Below are positions 46,186-59,093 of a DNA stretch of 64,000 nucleotides, piece after piece. The position numbers and the translations under genes were made by a program. Numbering within the stretch: the first letter of the stretch is position 1; each line of letters starts with the position of its first letter. The stretch comes from Lota lota (Eukaryota > Chordata > Actinopteri > Gadiformes > Lotidae): contig JACYXH010000479.1 in the NCBI GenBank assembly GCA_026745465.1, positions 1,790,800 through 1,854,799 on the forward strand, written 5' to 3'. The notes under the pieces are model-generated. The model made no database searches and was not told where the DNA came from. It saw only the letters and a list, made by a program, of their open reading frames with translations.

Positions 46186-46395
46186 GTCTCCCGTCTCTCT
46201 CTCACTCTCTCTCTCTCGCCACTCTCTCTTCCTCTCCACTATTTCTCCGTCACTTGCCAACTTCTCTATCGGTCCCTCAAATTTTGATGTTGTCATCTCT
46301 CTCTCAGTTTCTCTCAGTTTCTCTCCCTCTCTCTCTCTCTCTCTCTCGTTTTTTTGCTTTCTCTCTCACTCTCTCTCTCTCTCTCTCTCTCTGTC
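46186..46395. repeat. CT-rich tract
   Basis: Imperfect CTCT repeats, purest at 46321-46350 and 46361-46395. Confidence 0.85.
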
Positions 46396-46757
46396 TTAAT
46401 ATCTTGTCTTCCATTACTCCCTGCCCACCCCCCCATCCTCCATGCCACCCCTCCACATGTGTCATCTGCAGCAGGTAGCAGCTAGCAGCTAGCAGCTAGC
46501 GGTAGCCCATGGAGAGCCCAGACTAATGGTTGTTTGAGGGAGTGTATGGTGACACCCTTATAGATGACGGGAGCACTTACACCTGCTGGTGGCCAATCAC
46601 CTCTGCTGGGACTCCTCCACAGGAAGCTCAGCATGTGTGTGCATTTGTGTGTAGGTGTGTTTGTGTCCCAGAATGAGAGCCTGTTTGTGTTAAGTGTTGG
46701 CGTGTCCATGTATGTGTTGGTGTGGTGTAGTGTTTTTATATGTGGCCCAGAGAGCAA

Positions 46758-46766
46758 GAAAGAGAG

Positions 46767-46801
<35 letters not shown>
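46758..46801. repeat. (GA)n(TG)n compound repeat
   Basis: Short GA run passing into a TG run. Confidence 0.93.
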
Positions 46802-46803
<2 letters not shown>

Positions 46804-46977
46804 CATTGCCTTTGCTGACTGGGTAGCGGCCGGGCATTGGCTGGAGCTAGTTGCAGTGGACAACAGCATTAGGAGGAAACAGATCTGCAGACAGAGTGAG
46901 GATGATGGAGAGAAATGACCGCCTGGAGCTCCCCTGACCACAGCTCCCTTGTTACAGCTCTCTGATTTGTACAGCTG

Positions 46978-47105
<128 letters not shown>

Positions 47106-47659
47106 ACACGCTCTCTCTTTCTCTCTGCTTCCTCCCAGTCTGTGAGTGTTTGTGTGCATGTGGATCTGTATTTTCTCTACCTTTTCACTCTGCTACCTTT
47201 GCCTCCACTTGAGTCGAGGGATGAGGCTTGAATCACCCTGTACTTCTAGACCAGATTATACTTGTCACCCACAACCAGGAGGGAGGGTCTCCCAGATGCA
47301 CAAGCAGGACATAGGGATGGGATGGAGGGTATAGGCAGCATGGTAAAGGCGGTAGAGGCCTGCTGAAAATTGAATCCATTCAGATCAATGGCTAGCCAAG
47401 TCCTTGAGATGCCTTTAAAGAGATAGCTTTTCAAGCGTGCTATCCTCTGGATCAGCGGGCAGGGCCTTCAGACCGTGCCACACAGTGTGTAAGAGTTATA
47501 GTTAATTGCTGCCAGGTTATAGTTGTCTCACAATGGTTTTTCATATGCTCCAGAAGAACTAGCTTAAAACTCTAGCTTTAATCTTTAAGGGAGGATGGAG
47601 GTTTGAGTATTATCTAGCAATCCAGGAGACACTGTTATCTAACACGACTAGTGAGTTTA

Positions 47660-47790
47660 GATACAGGTCATTGAGCAGCAAGGTCAGAGTTAAGCATCTT
47701 GCTCAAGGATGCTGAGAGGAAGGTTACATCATTGGAGAACAAGCCTAGAACATTTCACCTAGGAGTCATACCCCCTATGGCTCCTTAAAG
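47660..47790 (-). mobile_element. Probable SINE body relic
   Basis: On the minus strand CCTTGAGCAAGATGCTTAAC resembles the TTGAGCAAGGCACTTAACC body motif of teleost SINEs, also seen at about 15700. The tRNA-like head is not clear. Confidence 0.45.
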
Positions 47791-48228
47791 AACTCTGAAA
47801 TGCATGCATAACTGTTGTCTGGCTGTAAGAAGGCATACACTGAAAGCAAACTGCAGAGAGGCAATTAATAATGTGGCGTATACAATGTGTGATGTGATGC
47901 ATGTCATGGTAGTAGAGTGCATCGTCGTCATCATTCCCAAGTGGTTCAGCACTCATTGCAGTCTGGTGTTCACTCACCTAGCTGGCTGGGATGGCTGGTT
48001 GTCAGGGTTGGGCTGGGCAGCCGGTGTGCTATTTTTAGTCGCGTTGTGGGGAGCGGCTCAGCTGTCCTCCTCGCTACCTGGATATGAAGGCTTTGTCGCT
48101 TCTGCAGTCCAGAGCCCCGTTGATCTGCTAAGCTTTACAGACGGCCCCGCTTTCCCCTTTGCCAGCAGCAAGAAGGTGCTAGCAGCGGTGAGGGGGAGGG
48201 AGAGAAGTATTGGCAGAAGAGTCTGACA

Positions 48229-48264
<36 letters not shown>
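48229..48264. repeat. (CA)n microsatellite
   Basis: Nearly pure CA run. Confidence 0.95.
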
Positions 48265-48265
<1 letters not shown>

Positions 48266-50569
48266 TTGTGTTTAGGATTCAAATGTACACTACTGCAAAA
48301 TTGCCTTTTAGACCTGTTTATCACTTATTGTTTTTGCTTCATTTTGAAACACATAGGCAAGAGCTGCATTCCTAATAAGATAACAGCAAGTTTAAAATAA
48401 TACAGGGTTTGGTTGTCATAGGCAAATTGGCGTAAAATGTGTTGCAAAGAAATCTGGTTCAAAACATGGTATGGTTAGGCTTTACTAGAGGATTTTATTT
48501 TCTTATGCTAGACATGCATGATTAGTAACCGACATTTTTAGCTCTCTCCTGCAGGTATGTATACCCGCTGCCTATTTATTCAGCATAATATTATTCAGCA
48601 CTGCCTGGCATAGTAAACAAACTCCAAGTGGATTCATTTGAAATGGCAGCGCTGGAGTCCCACGCCGCATTAAAGCTGGTTGAATGCAGACGGAGCTCAG
48701 AGACACTCACTCACTCACCCTGGGTTTCTCGTAATAGTTTGCCCTCCTCTCTTTATTTCTCCAAGGCCAATGACTGCTTCCTTGCGGGCACCGGTCACGT
48801 AGGATCATTGGTAGCTTCGAAGGTGCATGATGTCGTATAACAGCATCCTGAAACAGCATCTTTCTCTGGTAAGCCTGTCACCCTGGGCCCCATTGTCTAC
48901 CACCGTGAGACGTGTAACACATGTGTGTAAACAAACCAATGTCCATATCCAATCAATTTACAATGACAAACCTCTGTCGGTATAGCTCATTGGCTTTCAA
49001 GCAGTTTGGCAGAGGTCCTCTCACTCTTTGCGTCACTACATGGCCCAAACCGCTTCTGCTGGGCACCGCTGTGTGGCAGAATGCTGTTCTCTCCATGGGC
49101 GGTAATCTGAGGATTAATGACAGGACCGCATCTGCCAGTCATGAAGCAACACGGCACAGATGGCGCGAGACACGCATGGTCCGAGATGCAGACTGTGGGA
49201 ATGATTGGCTCTAACATGCCGCAATCCGCCCGACACAACACGCTGTTTCAAAGCTCTGATGCATTCAATCAAACTGTGGCCCGCTCGCTTGTGCGCCTTC
49301 CCTTGTATTGGATTTGTTGGACGCACGAGGCAGTAAAACAGAGCGATGCATCCAGTGCCATAACATAGTTGTGATTGGCCCCGGTGCAAATATATTTTCT
49401 TGCCCCCCCGCCTTGACCCAAACACAAGTGCACGGTCTTGCGGACACACACGCACAGACAAACACAACCACTCCAGATAATTGCAAAGTAGACAATTGAT
49501 ATGTTACCATGTGGAACCAGCGGCTAACCATGCAAGTCCAATCCGGCAAACCAGCCTTGGATCAGCACCACGGACAGCTTCCAAAGCACAAAATCTATCA
49601 ACGCTAATCCAACACCCTGGCCTGGACTCAGTCAAACAACACAGCCTGATTTCTCCAACTATAAACATCCAAAATAGCTTGAGCCAGCGTTAACAAACAA
49701 ATAAACACAAAGGTAGCTTACACAGTATGTCGATAAGCATAGAACAAATAGCCATCAAGAAAAGCACAGCAACTCATTATATTTTGACACAGTATGAACG
49801 ATGGGACCTGATCACACAATCTGTTGCATTTGTTCATCATTCATTATTCATCATCAATGGCAACACGGCCAAATGTTATCACAATCACAAACACAGATTA
49901 CAGTAGGTGCGCATTTTCCAACGTATGAGAAGCAACCAGTTAATTTGTAAATCAGGAGGTGCCGGAACACAGAGAGGCTGCTGATCTGGCGGGTCGGAGG
50001 GAGAAAAAAGGAACGTATGCACGGAACACCATTGGACCCACAGGGCCTGGCCCACTGAAAACACCTAGGTGCTGCTATGCTAATACTAAACAAGAATAAC
50101 ATAATAAACAATGCTATGTGCAGCGCATTGATAGAAAATATCGTTGCATCTTCTGACATGACAAAGGAGACTAGTCTACGCTATGCCCACAACGATGGGA
50201 CTAATACTTGACCTCACTGATGTTTATGAGGGTATCCCAGTTAAAATCGCTGTAAGCTCACGTGCACAAAACTCACACTAGTGATATCCCACTTACCGGT
50301 ATTACCGTTGTTGGGGGACCGGAGGGACTTTATTGACACCGTCCCCACCCTCATTTTGCTGTTATTATTATTAGGCCTACTTCTATTTTTCAATTCCATG
50401 GTGGCGCTCCCACTAGTCAGTTGCGGCCATAAAAGTAAGAGGTTGCGGCAAGCAGGGTGGTTTTAATAATGAAGGGCTTCATTATAAACATATTTAGCAG
50501 CTATTTCAATGTTTAAACAAATGCAAAAGATACTGAAAAGCTCTACCTGAGCCTCTGATCCCACTCATA

Positions 50570-50930
50570 ACTACTGGCCTTGCACTCGTCATTAAGAAGG
50601 AAGTCATTAAGAACACTGCTCAAGCCCACATTTTTGGCTGTGCTGTTTTCTATTGCTAATCAATCCACAGTCTTTCTTGTCCCATGCTGCTCCTTAAAAA
50701 ATAATTTCAACTTGAGCTTGGAGAACGAGCGCTATGCTGTCGCAACAGCGACAGGTATGGTGAGGTATAACAGCAATGCCGTGCAAACATCACTAAATGT
50801 TGCTGCCATTGAGCTGTGGTTCACAACTAGTAGTATGGTGGTGCAGAGATGTTTCAGGTTGACGTCACCATGCTCTGAGAGTTCAGATGAAATGTTACTG
50901 GAAAGGAGAGACCATCCCATAATACTTGCC
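50570..50930 (-). pseudogene. hAT transposase C-terminal relic
   Basis: On the minus strand a frame reads SDVCTALLLYLTIPVAVATA, then a stop TAG (50732-50734), then RSFSKLKL (50708-50731) and, after a frame change, LAIENSTA (about 50640-50665). This matches the C-terminal dimerisation region of hAT transposases of the ZMYM1/TTF-type kind (pattern LTIPVTVAS-x-ERSFSKLK followed by LAILSIEN). The stop sits where the family has the Glu before RSFSKLK. Only this most conserved end is recognisable. The rest of the element and its terminal repeats were not found. Confidence 0.75.
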
Positions 50931-52203
50931 TGAAATAAATATAAAGAGCCTCACCATTATCATTAAATTTGTGCATTTCTGCTATATTGTATTTAGGTTG
51001 TGTACAGCACAGTGTACATATTTAGCCAGTGGTTCCATCTACATGATCCATGAGCCTGCACACCTATATTGACCCCACTCATGTTAGCCGGGTCCATCGT
51101 ATCCCTGCCCCCGACACTATTTTGCAGCTGACGAGCTGATGTGGCCACTGTTTCCTCGAAACTCATTAAAGCATTGTTTATCATGATATCTTTGGCCATG
51201 TTTGTTTTCATCCCTCTGGATGGTCACATATCTATACACTTGGCTCAGCTGGTCTCTTTTAGAAATATAATAGGTGGTGTCCAGGATCAGAAAAAAACTG
51301 CCTTGTTTATTTCTCCTTGAATGTCAAACTGCACCCACTTTGCAATAATGTACTTGTCTTGTTTTGTACAGCAGAACTCAAGTATTTAACAGAACCTTGT
51401 GGTCGCTCAACAAGTTTTTTTTAGAACCCTAAGAGTTGAATTATACTGAGAAAGTTCCCCTCTGTTGGCTGTCCAAGGTTCCCCCTATGTCCTCCAAAGA
51501 CCAAGTTGCAAGGGGCCAGAGTTATCGTAACGTTGACAATATGCTGAAGTACCTGTCTCCTGTAATTGGCAGCGTTCCTTGCATCCCTCTTCATGTTCGC
51601 ATCAATTCTCCCGTTTCTCTTCTACTGTTCATATATGACACATGTCCAACATGAAACTGAGATTGTGCATGCGAGTCAATGCCCTCTGACAAATGTTGCC
51701 AGTCTCGAACTCCTTTGAACAACACATTATATAGATGTATATATAAAGATGCTCTTCGGTCTGCAAACAACCAGCAAGGCTCACAATAGGCACAGTTCAG
51801 GATCGTTCATGTAACAGCCATGTTCGTGGGCGTTTGATGCATGCCTTGTTAGTGGTGGTGTTATAAGAATCCTTTCTTTTTGTTTCTGGGGAATCGACCG
51901 CTAGGCCTACATGAACTGGTTGCTATAATATAGGTCTTGATGTTTGCATTGAAGTGCACAGTACCGTCATATAGTGTATTGAAGATATCCCAGTATGACC
52001 ACTGCTGGGCACAGCTGATTCCAGTGAGGGAGAGCTCCTTCTTGCTGTAAGGATACACCATCGATATTGACGCCATTCGATGCATCTCTATCCTTTACTG
52101 TATAGGTCGTTTTACAAATCAGACTTTGTAGTCTGAAGGCAGACTATTTCAAATCTGGGTAAACGGGGCATGTCACTTTCTTTCGCTTCATATTTATTTA
52201 CTC

Positions 52204-52923
52204 TACCGTATTTTTTTAAATAAAGTTGCATTTTCTATAAGCCGCAGGAGCGGTAAAATGAGGTTGTATGTTTCAAAATATCGCAAATAAGCCACTCCGT
52301 AGTAGAAGCCGCATCTTATTGCACATCTTTGCCCACAACCCAAATACTTAAATGCACCGCCCAATGCTGGTGTGAAACCGTAACAAAATTGTTTGAATAG
52401 TACAATGTTCCTTGGGGCCCTGACCGCGCCACTCTGCCGGTCAACTGATGGTTGAGTAAGCGTCCGTGAGTAGTTGGAGATAATGCAGATTCAAGCTATA
52501 TTAAAACCCCAAACTCTTTGATAGATTTAGAAAACAAGGCATGCCATGTTTGAATTCATTTAGACGCAGATGATTTTAATTATCGTTCATGGACTGAGAA
52601 TACATTGTGGAAAACTGTCTTCCTTATTTTCTGTCCGTTATGAAGTGATACCAATGTTTATTTCTTTAAGAGATTATCTTTTACTGGCAAACCTCTAATG
52701 TGAATGAGCATATTGATGAGCATATATACATTAGCATTACATCATGACGGCATTAGGAACTTCTTGTTTTATCACTCGAACACAAATGACTGAAAATGGT
52801 GCATATTTTATTTGAAATCGTTGTGTTTGCAAAATCTTGGAAAAACTCAAAAAGTGGTGACCGCCATTTTTGGTTTGTAAAATAGGGACACAAGCCACGG
52901 CTTTATTTTCAGAAAATATGGTA
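52204..52923. mobile_element. TIR element with repeated AAGCCGC motif
   Basis: The left end TACCGTATTTTTTTAAATAA is matched in inverted form at the right end (complement TACCATATTTTCTGAAAATA). The left part holds ATAAGCCGCAGG, AATAAGCCACTC and AGAAGCCGCATC, and the right part AAGCCACGGCTT. This resembles fish non-autonomous repeats rich in TATAAGCCGC. About 720 bp, no coding capacity, target duplication not resolved. Confidence 0.55.
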
Positions 52924-53257
52924 ATCATGTTGCTCCAGGGGGAGTTATTTAAGCACATAATTGTCTATAAACACAAAATCGGCTAACACTAGTCAACTTC
53001 ATCCATCTCTTTCCATTGACAAACATGTTGAGGTGTAGTCATAATTATATGTAGCCTATTTGAAGTCAGTTCATATCGGCCTAGTAGCAGCAGCAGCATT
53101 AGTTCAACCAGCACTGCAGCAACAGAAGTGACAGGAAGTCCCTTTGGCTTTTGGTGGCACAGTAAAAGCACCGTATCTAGTATGTAGGCAGCGCAAACAT
53201 TATCCTAACAATGCCTCTAGCACTGCCTCTGGCTGCCACTGTACCACACTGGGGTTG

Positions 53258-53270
53258 TGCACACACACAC

Positions 53271-53338
<68 letters not shown>

Positions 53339-53364
53339 ATACACATGCACATACACACACACAG
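53258..53364. repeat. (CA)n microsatellite near PACRG exon 2
   Basis: CA run, pure at about 53275-53331, with a CATACA tail; about 300 bases upstream of exon 2. Confidence 0.95.
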
Positions 53365-53669
53365 GCAGGCAGATGCATACGAGACGCACACATGCATGCG
53401 TACGTGCACGTAAATACACACCCTAAGCCGTTTGTATTGCTCCTGACGGGGAGAAGTAGCAGGAGAGGAGTGTGCACATACATCCACCTGAATTACCTTA
53501 AAGAAACGGCACTGTGTGCGATTCCACTCTGGTCGAGGGAATATACAGTCAGTTCCCATTTTAGAAAACACTCCACCTAGTTGCCCAGTATGTCTCAGTC
53601 TGTTTACTTCCCCTGTTGTCTTTTCTCTGTACCCTTACCTCCTCCTTGTCCCTGCTGATGTCCGACCAG

Positions 53670-53804
53670 GTGATGGGACCACCGGCTGCGGGGGCTTCCC
53701 AGGAGCGCCCGGCGCAACCCACCAACTTCCGCAAGTTATACGAGCGCGGGGACATCCCCGTCGCCCTGATTCACGACAATAAAGGCAACTGTATCAGATG
53801 GAAG
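53670..53804 (+). CDS. pacrg: PACRG coding exon 2
   Basis: A 45-codon exon, phase 0 at both ends. A pyrimidine-rich acceptor ends in CCGACCAG (53669) and the donor is GTAAGC (53805). The product begins VMGPPAAGA and includes FRKLYERGDIPVAL and HDNKGN, ending IRWK. These correspond to PACRG residues RGPPAAGA, FRKFYERGDFPIAL and HDSKGN ending in WK, just before the helical-repeat (ARM-like) body. Joined to exon 1 it gives the expected NSV-VMGPP junction. The following PACRG exons, which encode most of the helical domain, are not in this window, so the gene is partial here. Its use of exactly the known exon boundary makes a processed copy unlikely. Confidence 0.93.
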
Positions 53805-54029
53805 GTAAGCTTGGGCCATCTGTCTTAATCCACCCCTTTCTCCTCCTCCTCTCCACCCCCTCTCTCTCTCCACCTCTCACTTTCTCTCTCTGAGTTATAG
53901 CGCCGTGAGCAATACAAGTTGAATGACTTCACGTTCGAATAACATGATGACGCTATATCTGTGTACAAATATGCATGCATGTATATGTGTGGTTATTGTA
54001 TATGAATCTCCAAGTGTGTACTAGCTTTG

Positions 54030-54252
54030 TGCAAATGTGTGTGTGTGTGTGTGTGTCTGCATTCTTGTGTGTGTACATGCATGTGTGTGCGTGTGCATGT
54101 GCGTGTGTGTGTGTATATGTCTGCTAGTATGTGTATGAGCATGTGTTTGTGTGTGTGTATGTATTTATGTGTGTATGTGTGTGTGTGTGTGTGTGTGTGC
54201 ATGTGAATGTGCGCATATGTGTGTGTGTGTTTGTGTGTTTTTGTGTGTGCTT
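54030..54252. repeat. Degenerate (TG)n
   Basis: TG-rich tract with TATG and CATG variants. Confidence 0.9.
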
Positions 54253-55596
54253 CAGGACTACAGCGTAAACGTCTGGACAGACTGACTCACTGCATATGGC
54301 CTCTCCTGTCACCATCTTGCTTTATCACAGCTCATTACCATCCTGCTCATTAGCATTCGGTCCAGTGACATATCATGATGTCACTGGACACCTCCTCTCG
54401 CCTCACCACCACCAGACTCAGTGACATTTATGCTATACATCTGTGCATCGTAGGCAAGGATACAGTAATCAAAGGAAAATGTTCCCATGACCCTTCCCGT
54501 CATTCAAAGGTAGACAGGAAGTCAGCAGGAGGGGAGCTAGCGACGGGATAGCTTTCCAGCTTGTTAGTCGTTCCTCCAGGTGGAAGCGTTGGGAGAGCAT
54601 CTCTGTTATCATAAATTATTTATGTTAAATGCTAAACCTTTGCTATTTTGCCGTCTCATTAAAAAGCACTCAGTGAATAGGAAAGTGGAATATTGTGTGT
54701 GATATTGTTGCTGTCATATCCAAAGTGACTGTTCTGCTTATTGATTTCTTTCTCTCCCCTACCTATATTACACCTTCCAGTCATTTTAATAACACTCGTG
54801 GCAGATGAGTTCATTGCTCCCCGGCGTGTTTGAGTTAGACGTTTGAGTGAGGAGAAGATTTTAGGTTTTCGTTTATCCAGTGTATTTGTTTTCCTCCAGT
54901 GGAGTGCAGGCTTTATGTAGTCTGTGCAGCAGGCTGCCTTGCAAGCGTTATTGTTATTTAACGTAGCTTCACACACACTTGTTTGTGTGTGTGGTTTGCA
55001 GGGGATCAATCCAGGCCTGATCTCTCAATCTTCTCCAATGTATGAGAGACAGACTGTTTGAAAGTGGTGATTTGATTTACCTGCAGTCAAACACAGCCTT
55101 TTTTGTTTTTATATATGCATGTGCGTTTCTGTGTGGGAATTGGTATATTAGACTGGTGTGTTTGAATTTGTGTCTCGTGTTTGTGAACGCATATGCACAG
55201 ATTTTGTGCATTAGCGAATGTGTGCGTGTGTGTTTGTGCATGCGTGTGAGTTTATCTTGTCTCCTCCACAGATAATGCCTATATGTTGTGTGCTGGTGCG
55301 CAGCGGCAGGCAGACAATTTGTCTCACCCCTTAAATTGACCATGAAATAGACAAACGACCATCTTATTTAGACAAACACATCTGTCAAATCAAATATGAA
55401 CCACTTGCTTTTACAAGCGCACATTTTAAATGACACTGAGGTTTTTTTCATATATTCTCCCCCATCCTCCCCCCACTTCTCCCCCTTCCTCCTTTCCAGT
55501 CATTTCTCCCTCCGAGCAGCAGGGCGCAGCAGTGCCTGCACCTTCTCTTCTCCTCATTGAATCCTCTTGCCTTGGGTCCTTTCACAAACCATTCTC

Positions 55597-55676
55597 TCTA
55601 TGTCTCTCTCTCTCTCTCTGTCTGTCTGTCTGTGTGTCTCTCTCTCTCTTTCTCTCTCTCTCTCTTTCTCTCCCAC
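55597..55676. repeat. CT-rich tract
   Basis: Imperfect CT and CTGT repeats. Confidence 0.85.
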
Positions 55677-55919
55677 CCAGTTAGACGCTGGGCTGTCCTG
55701 TACCATAGTGGGGATGGGGCTGTAGCTTGGCGACAGTTCCCCCAGAAAACCCTTTTCTTTGTGCATTCTCCATGTGAACGCACAAACGGGAAAATGACGG
55801 GAGGGAGAGGGCTAATTATTTTCCCGCTGCTTCCCGAGTCTTGGGGGTGTTAGACAGAAGTTTTGAGTATGTTTGGTGGCGTATAAAAGAGAGGTAATTA
55901 AATATGGATTGCTTGATAG

Positions 55920-55937
55920 AGTTCCATTTATGGAACT
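55920..55937. repeat. 18-bp palindrome
   Basis: AGTTCCAT-TT-ATGGAACT, perfect 8-base arms. Confidence 0.85.
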
Positions 55938-56458
55938 ATTGTGTTTTAATTAAGTTACACTGAGTACTTTATTTGGATGAATGCTCACCTGACATAACAA
56001 GTTTTCACTTTGCTTAGGCCTAATTATATACAGTTTAAGGCCACTTCATTCAATGAATGTTTGCCTGTCTCAATCAATTAGCTCTGTTTTGTGCACTTCT
56101 CAACACAACGGGTGCAAATTTACTCCATGCAATGTGGCTTAGTCGAAGGCATGGTTACTTTGTGGTCTAAGGGAACGTACCCTTGACTGAGGGTCAAATG
56201 CATTCTATGTGTTAAGGTTTTAACCCTCATAACCCTCAACCCCCATGCTGTCAAAAAATACAATATTTTGACACTTTTACATAACAGCATAATAGACAAA
56301 GAACTATGCTCCTTATACATCGCTGTTGGCAAGGTTCAACAATGCTATTGCATTTGACTAATGCATGAGAGATGGTGCATGCTCATTTGGTGTGACAGGA
56401 AGTGTGTGTTCTTAACAAAAACACACACACATTGAACAGCGAGGGTCATAACTACACC

Positions 56459-56487
56459 ATATATATGAAACAGTGTTTCATATATAT
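56459..56487. repeat. 29-base perfect hairpin
   Basis: ATATATATGAAAC and GTTTCATATATAT around AGT. A third related arm GGAAACAGTTTCATAC follows directly, so alternative pairings are possible. Confidence 0.9.
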
Positions 56488-56591
56488 AGGAAACAGTTTC
56501 ATACATATATATGGGAACTTCACAGTTTTCCCAATGCAATGCTGACCCATGGAAGATCATCTGTGTTTCTGTCTGCCTTCTGTATCAATGA

Positions 56592-56592
56592 G

Positions 56593-56632
<40 letters not shown>

Positions 56633-56650
56633 TGTGTGTGTGCGTGTGGT
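56592..56650. repeat. (TA)n(TG)n compound repeat
   Basis: Short TA run, then TG. Confidence 0.93.
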
Positions 56651-56892
56651 GCACGTTACGGCCTTCAGTGCGCATGCAGTGGCAAATGCAAGCAAACCAA
56701 ATATCAAGGGTGAGTAGGAAAGAAGGAAAGGTTGTATTTGAGAGGTGATTCGACTCCAGAGGTAGAAGCCTCAGCTGTAATGGCTCACGCAGGTAAAGGC
56801 TGCTGTACACCTGTGGGAGCCATGTGGGCAGATAGATAAAACCCCCGAGTCTATGTTCTTACTCATAGCCTTCATTTATTTGTATGCCTACT

Positions 56893-56933
56893 TATGTGTG
56901 TGTATGTGTGTGTGTGAGAATGTGTGTGTGTAT

Positions 56934-56967
<34 letters not shown>

Positions 56968-56975
56968 CTGTGTGT
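56893..56975. repeat. (TG)n microsatellite
   Basis: TG-rich, pure at 56939-56967. Confidence 0.93.
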
Positions 56976-57055
56976 ATGCGTCACTTTCAGTGACATATAA
57001 GCCAAAGGTCTTGAACATCATATGCTCTGGTGTTCTCCCCAGTACCATAGAGGGA

Positions 57056-57232
57056 TAGCGAGAGAGAGGGATGAGGGGAAGAGAGAGAGAGAGGGAAAGG
57101 GAAAATAGAGAGAGAGCTTGGGAATGAGGAAGAGGGAGAGATGGAGAGGGACAGTTATGTGAGAGAAATATGGAAAGAGAGGGAGATAGAGAGAGCGAGA
57201 GAGAGAGAGAGAGAGGGAGAGAGAGAGAGAGC
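57056..57232. repeat. GA-rich tract
   Basis: Imperfect GA/GGGA repeats. Confidence 0.88.
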
Positions 57233-57376
57233 TCCACACGGACTCTGCAATCAGGAGACATGGCAGCCGCTTGGCTCTCAGTCATAATGGATGAGTTGAG
57301 GTCTTCCTGGCCTCCCTGTAGGGCTCAGTTTGACTCTCCGTGCCCCTCCCAATCGCTGTGCTCTGCAGCCTCACAA

Positions 57377-57382
57377 ACACAT

Positions 57383-57436
<54 letters not shown>

Positions 57437-57500
57437 GCACACATGCATGCACACGAACACAGACACACACACAGACACACACACACACACACACACATCC
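57377..57500. repeat. (CA)n microsatellite
   Basis: Pure CA to about 57434, then a degenerate tail with CATCCATCCAT. Confidence 0.95.
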
Positions 57501-57671
57501 ATCCATCCATATATACACCTACAAAGCATCTAAACAGCATCCTTTTATTTTCGTTTAATTGCATCGATCCGCCTTATCTCGTCTCAATATCTCCTACTTT
57601 GCTCTGGTACGTTCCAGGTCATCCCGTTCTTTCTTCCTATATATAAATCTCCTCTTTTGCTTCGCCTCCTA

Positions 57672-57712
57672 CCCCCCCCCCCCCCCACCCCCCCCCCCCC
57701 CCCCCCCCACCC
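57672..57712. repeat. Poly-C run
   Basis: About 40 bases of C with two A interruptions. Confidence 0.95.
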
Positions 57713-57828
57713 GGTCTCTCTGCCCCCCTCACCATGCCCTCCATCCCTGCCTTTGTCCTTTTACAAGGTCTGTTCAGTGGCGAGAGAGGGGGGGGAAGTT
57801 GTACAAATATCAATACAAACCTGATTCC

Positions 57829-57838
57829 TCTCTCTTTC

Positions 57839-57890
<52 letters not shown>

Positions 57891-57902
57891 TCTCTTTCTC
57901 AA
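57829..57902. repeat. (CT)n microsatellite
   Basis: Nearly pure CT run. Confidence 0.93.
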
Positions 57903-58091
57903 CCTCATCTGGCCTGCTGCAAGGGTAAGGGTTGGTTTAGTGGGAGGGAGGGAGGGAGGGGGGAGGATGAGGATAATCAATTAATCTGATCAAGCGCTTT
58001 AGAAAATGGAGAGTGTAAGCGCTCCTATGGGACGGATATCCATCTCCTTGGAATGATTGAATTACGCACTGAGTGGGAGTTTGTTGTGCTG

Positions 58092-58093
<2 letters not shown>

Positions 58094-58138
<45 letters not shown>
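58094..58138. repeat. (GT)n microsatellite
   Basis: Pure GT run. Confidence 0.95.
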
Positions 58139-58139
<1 letters not shown>

Positions 58140-59017
58140 TAGTAGGGATAATATAAGGGGGGTGGGGGGGTTGACTGGGTGACTCTGGTACTGTGGTGGG
58201 ACCATGTGTGCACGTGGACATTTTGTGTATGTGTGGCCCGTGTGTGTGTGGTCATATGCAACAGAGAAGAAGACAAAAAGACAGGAAGAAAAAGACAAGA
58301 ATAGAATCGTGTTGGAGTAGTATATATGTGTGTGTAGGCAGATGTGTGTCTGGGGCAGGCTGGGTTGGCACCCTTATCTTTCCCCTCTCTCAAACCCATC
58401 TGTCCATTTACATTTTAATGTGTCATACCTTATGGCTGATGGCCTCGTCTTCTGACAGCTCCATTACATGTCATGCCGCGTACATTGTTTTTCTTGCCGA
58501 GTCAATTCATCGGCAACCACTACCATTGGCAAATTTGTCACCTATTTCCAGAGGGGAGGCGGAGGCAATGTGCTCGTGGGCGAGGGTAGCGCAAGCAAAG
58601 GCAGATTGGATTTAATGGCAAACAGCCTTTGTTACCGCTGTGATTTAATCGTTGCTCATCTAAATCACATGTATTTTAATAACGCAGACACAACACAGTG
58701 TTTAGTGCGGAGGCTAAGGCGACCCTATAACCGCCAGCTGGGTCGCCGTGGACATATCTCAGAAGTAATGGTAGTCCTGCCAACCAGAAAATACCAAAAC
58801 ACCCAAATAATCCCAGCCATTGTAACCATTATGAGATGCCGTGTCAAGCCTTTCCTGCAACATCTGGGTCTCTTTTTTTCCCCGCTAGGTCTCAAGATGA
58901 ATGGGGTCCTCAAACATTTCCCACTACACTGTTTATTATACACTGTATATTCCAAACATTATATTGTACACGTGTTGCAGTGGGTTGGTGGCTTCTTTTT
59001 TCCTGTGAGTCTGTCTT

Positions 59018-59093
59018 CTCCTCCTCCTCCTCACCTTCCTCCTCCTCCTCCTCCTCCTCCTCCTCCTCCTCCTCCTCCTCCTCCTCCTCCTCC
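59018..59093. repeat. (TCC)n trinucleotide
   Basis: Nearly pure TCC repeat, about 25 units. Confidence 0.96.

Noticed and set aside
47804..48226. A 140-codon frame with hydrophobic stretches as a membrane protein
   Set aside because: No family similarity, no splice or promoter evidence, and it overlaps ordinary intronic DNA ending at a CA repeat.
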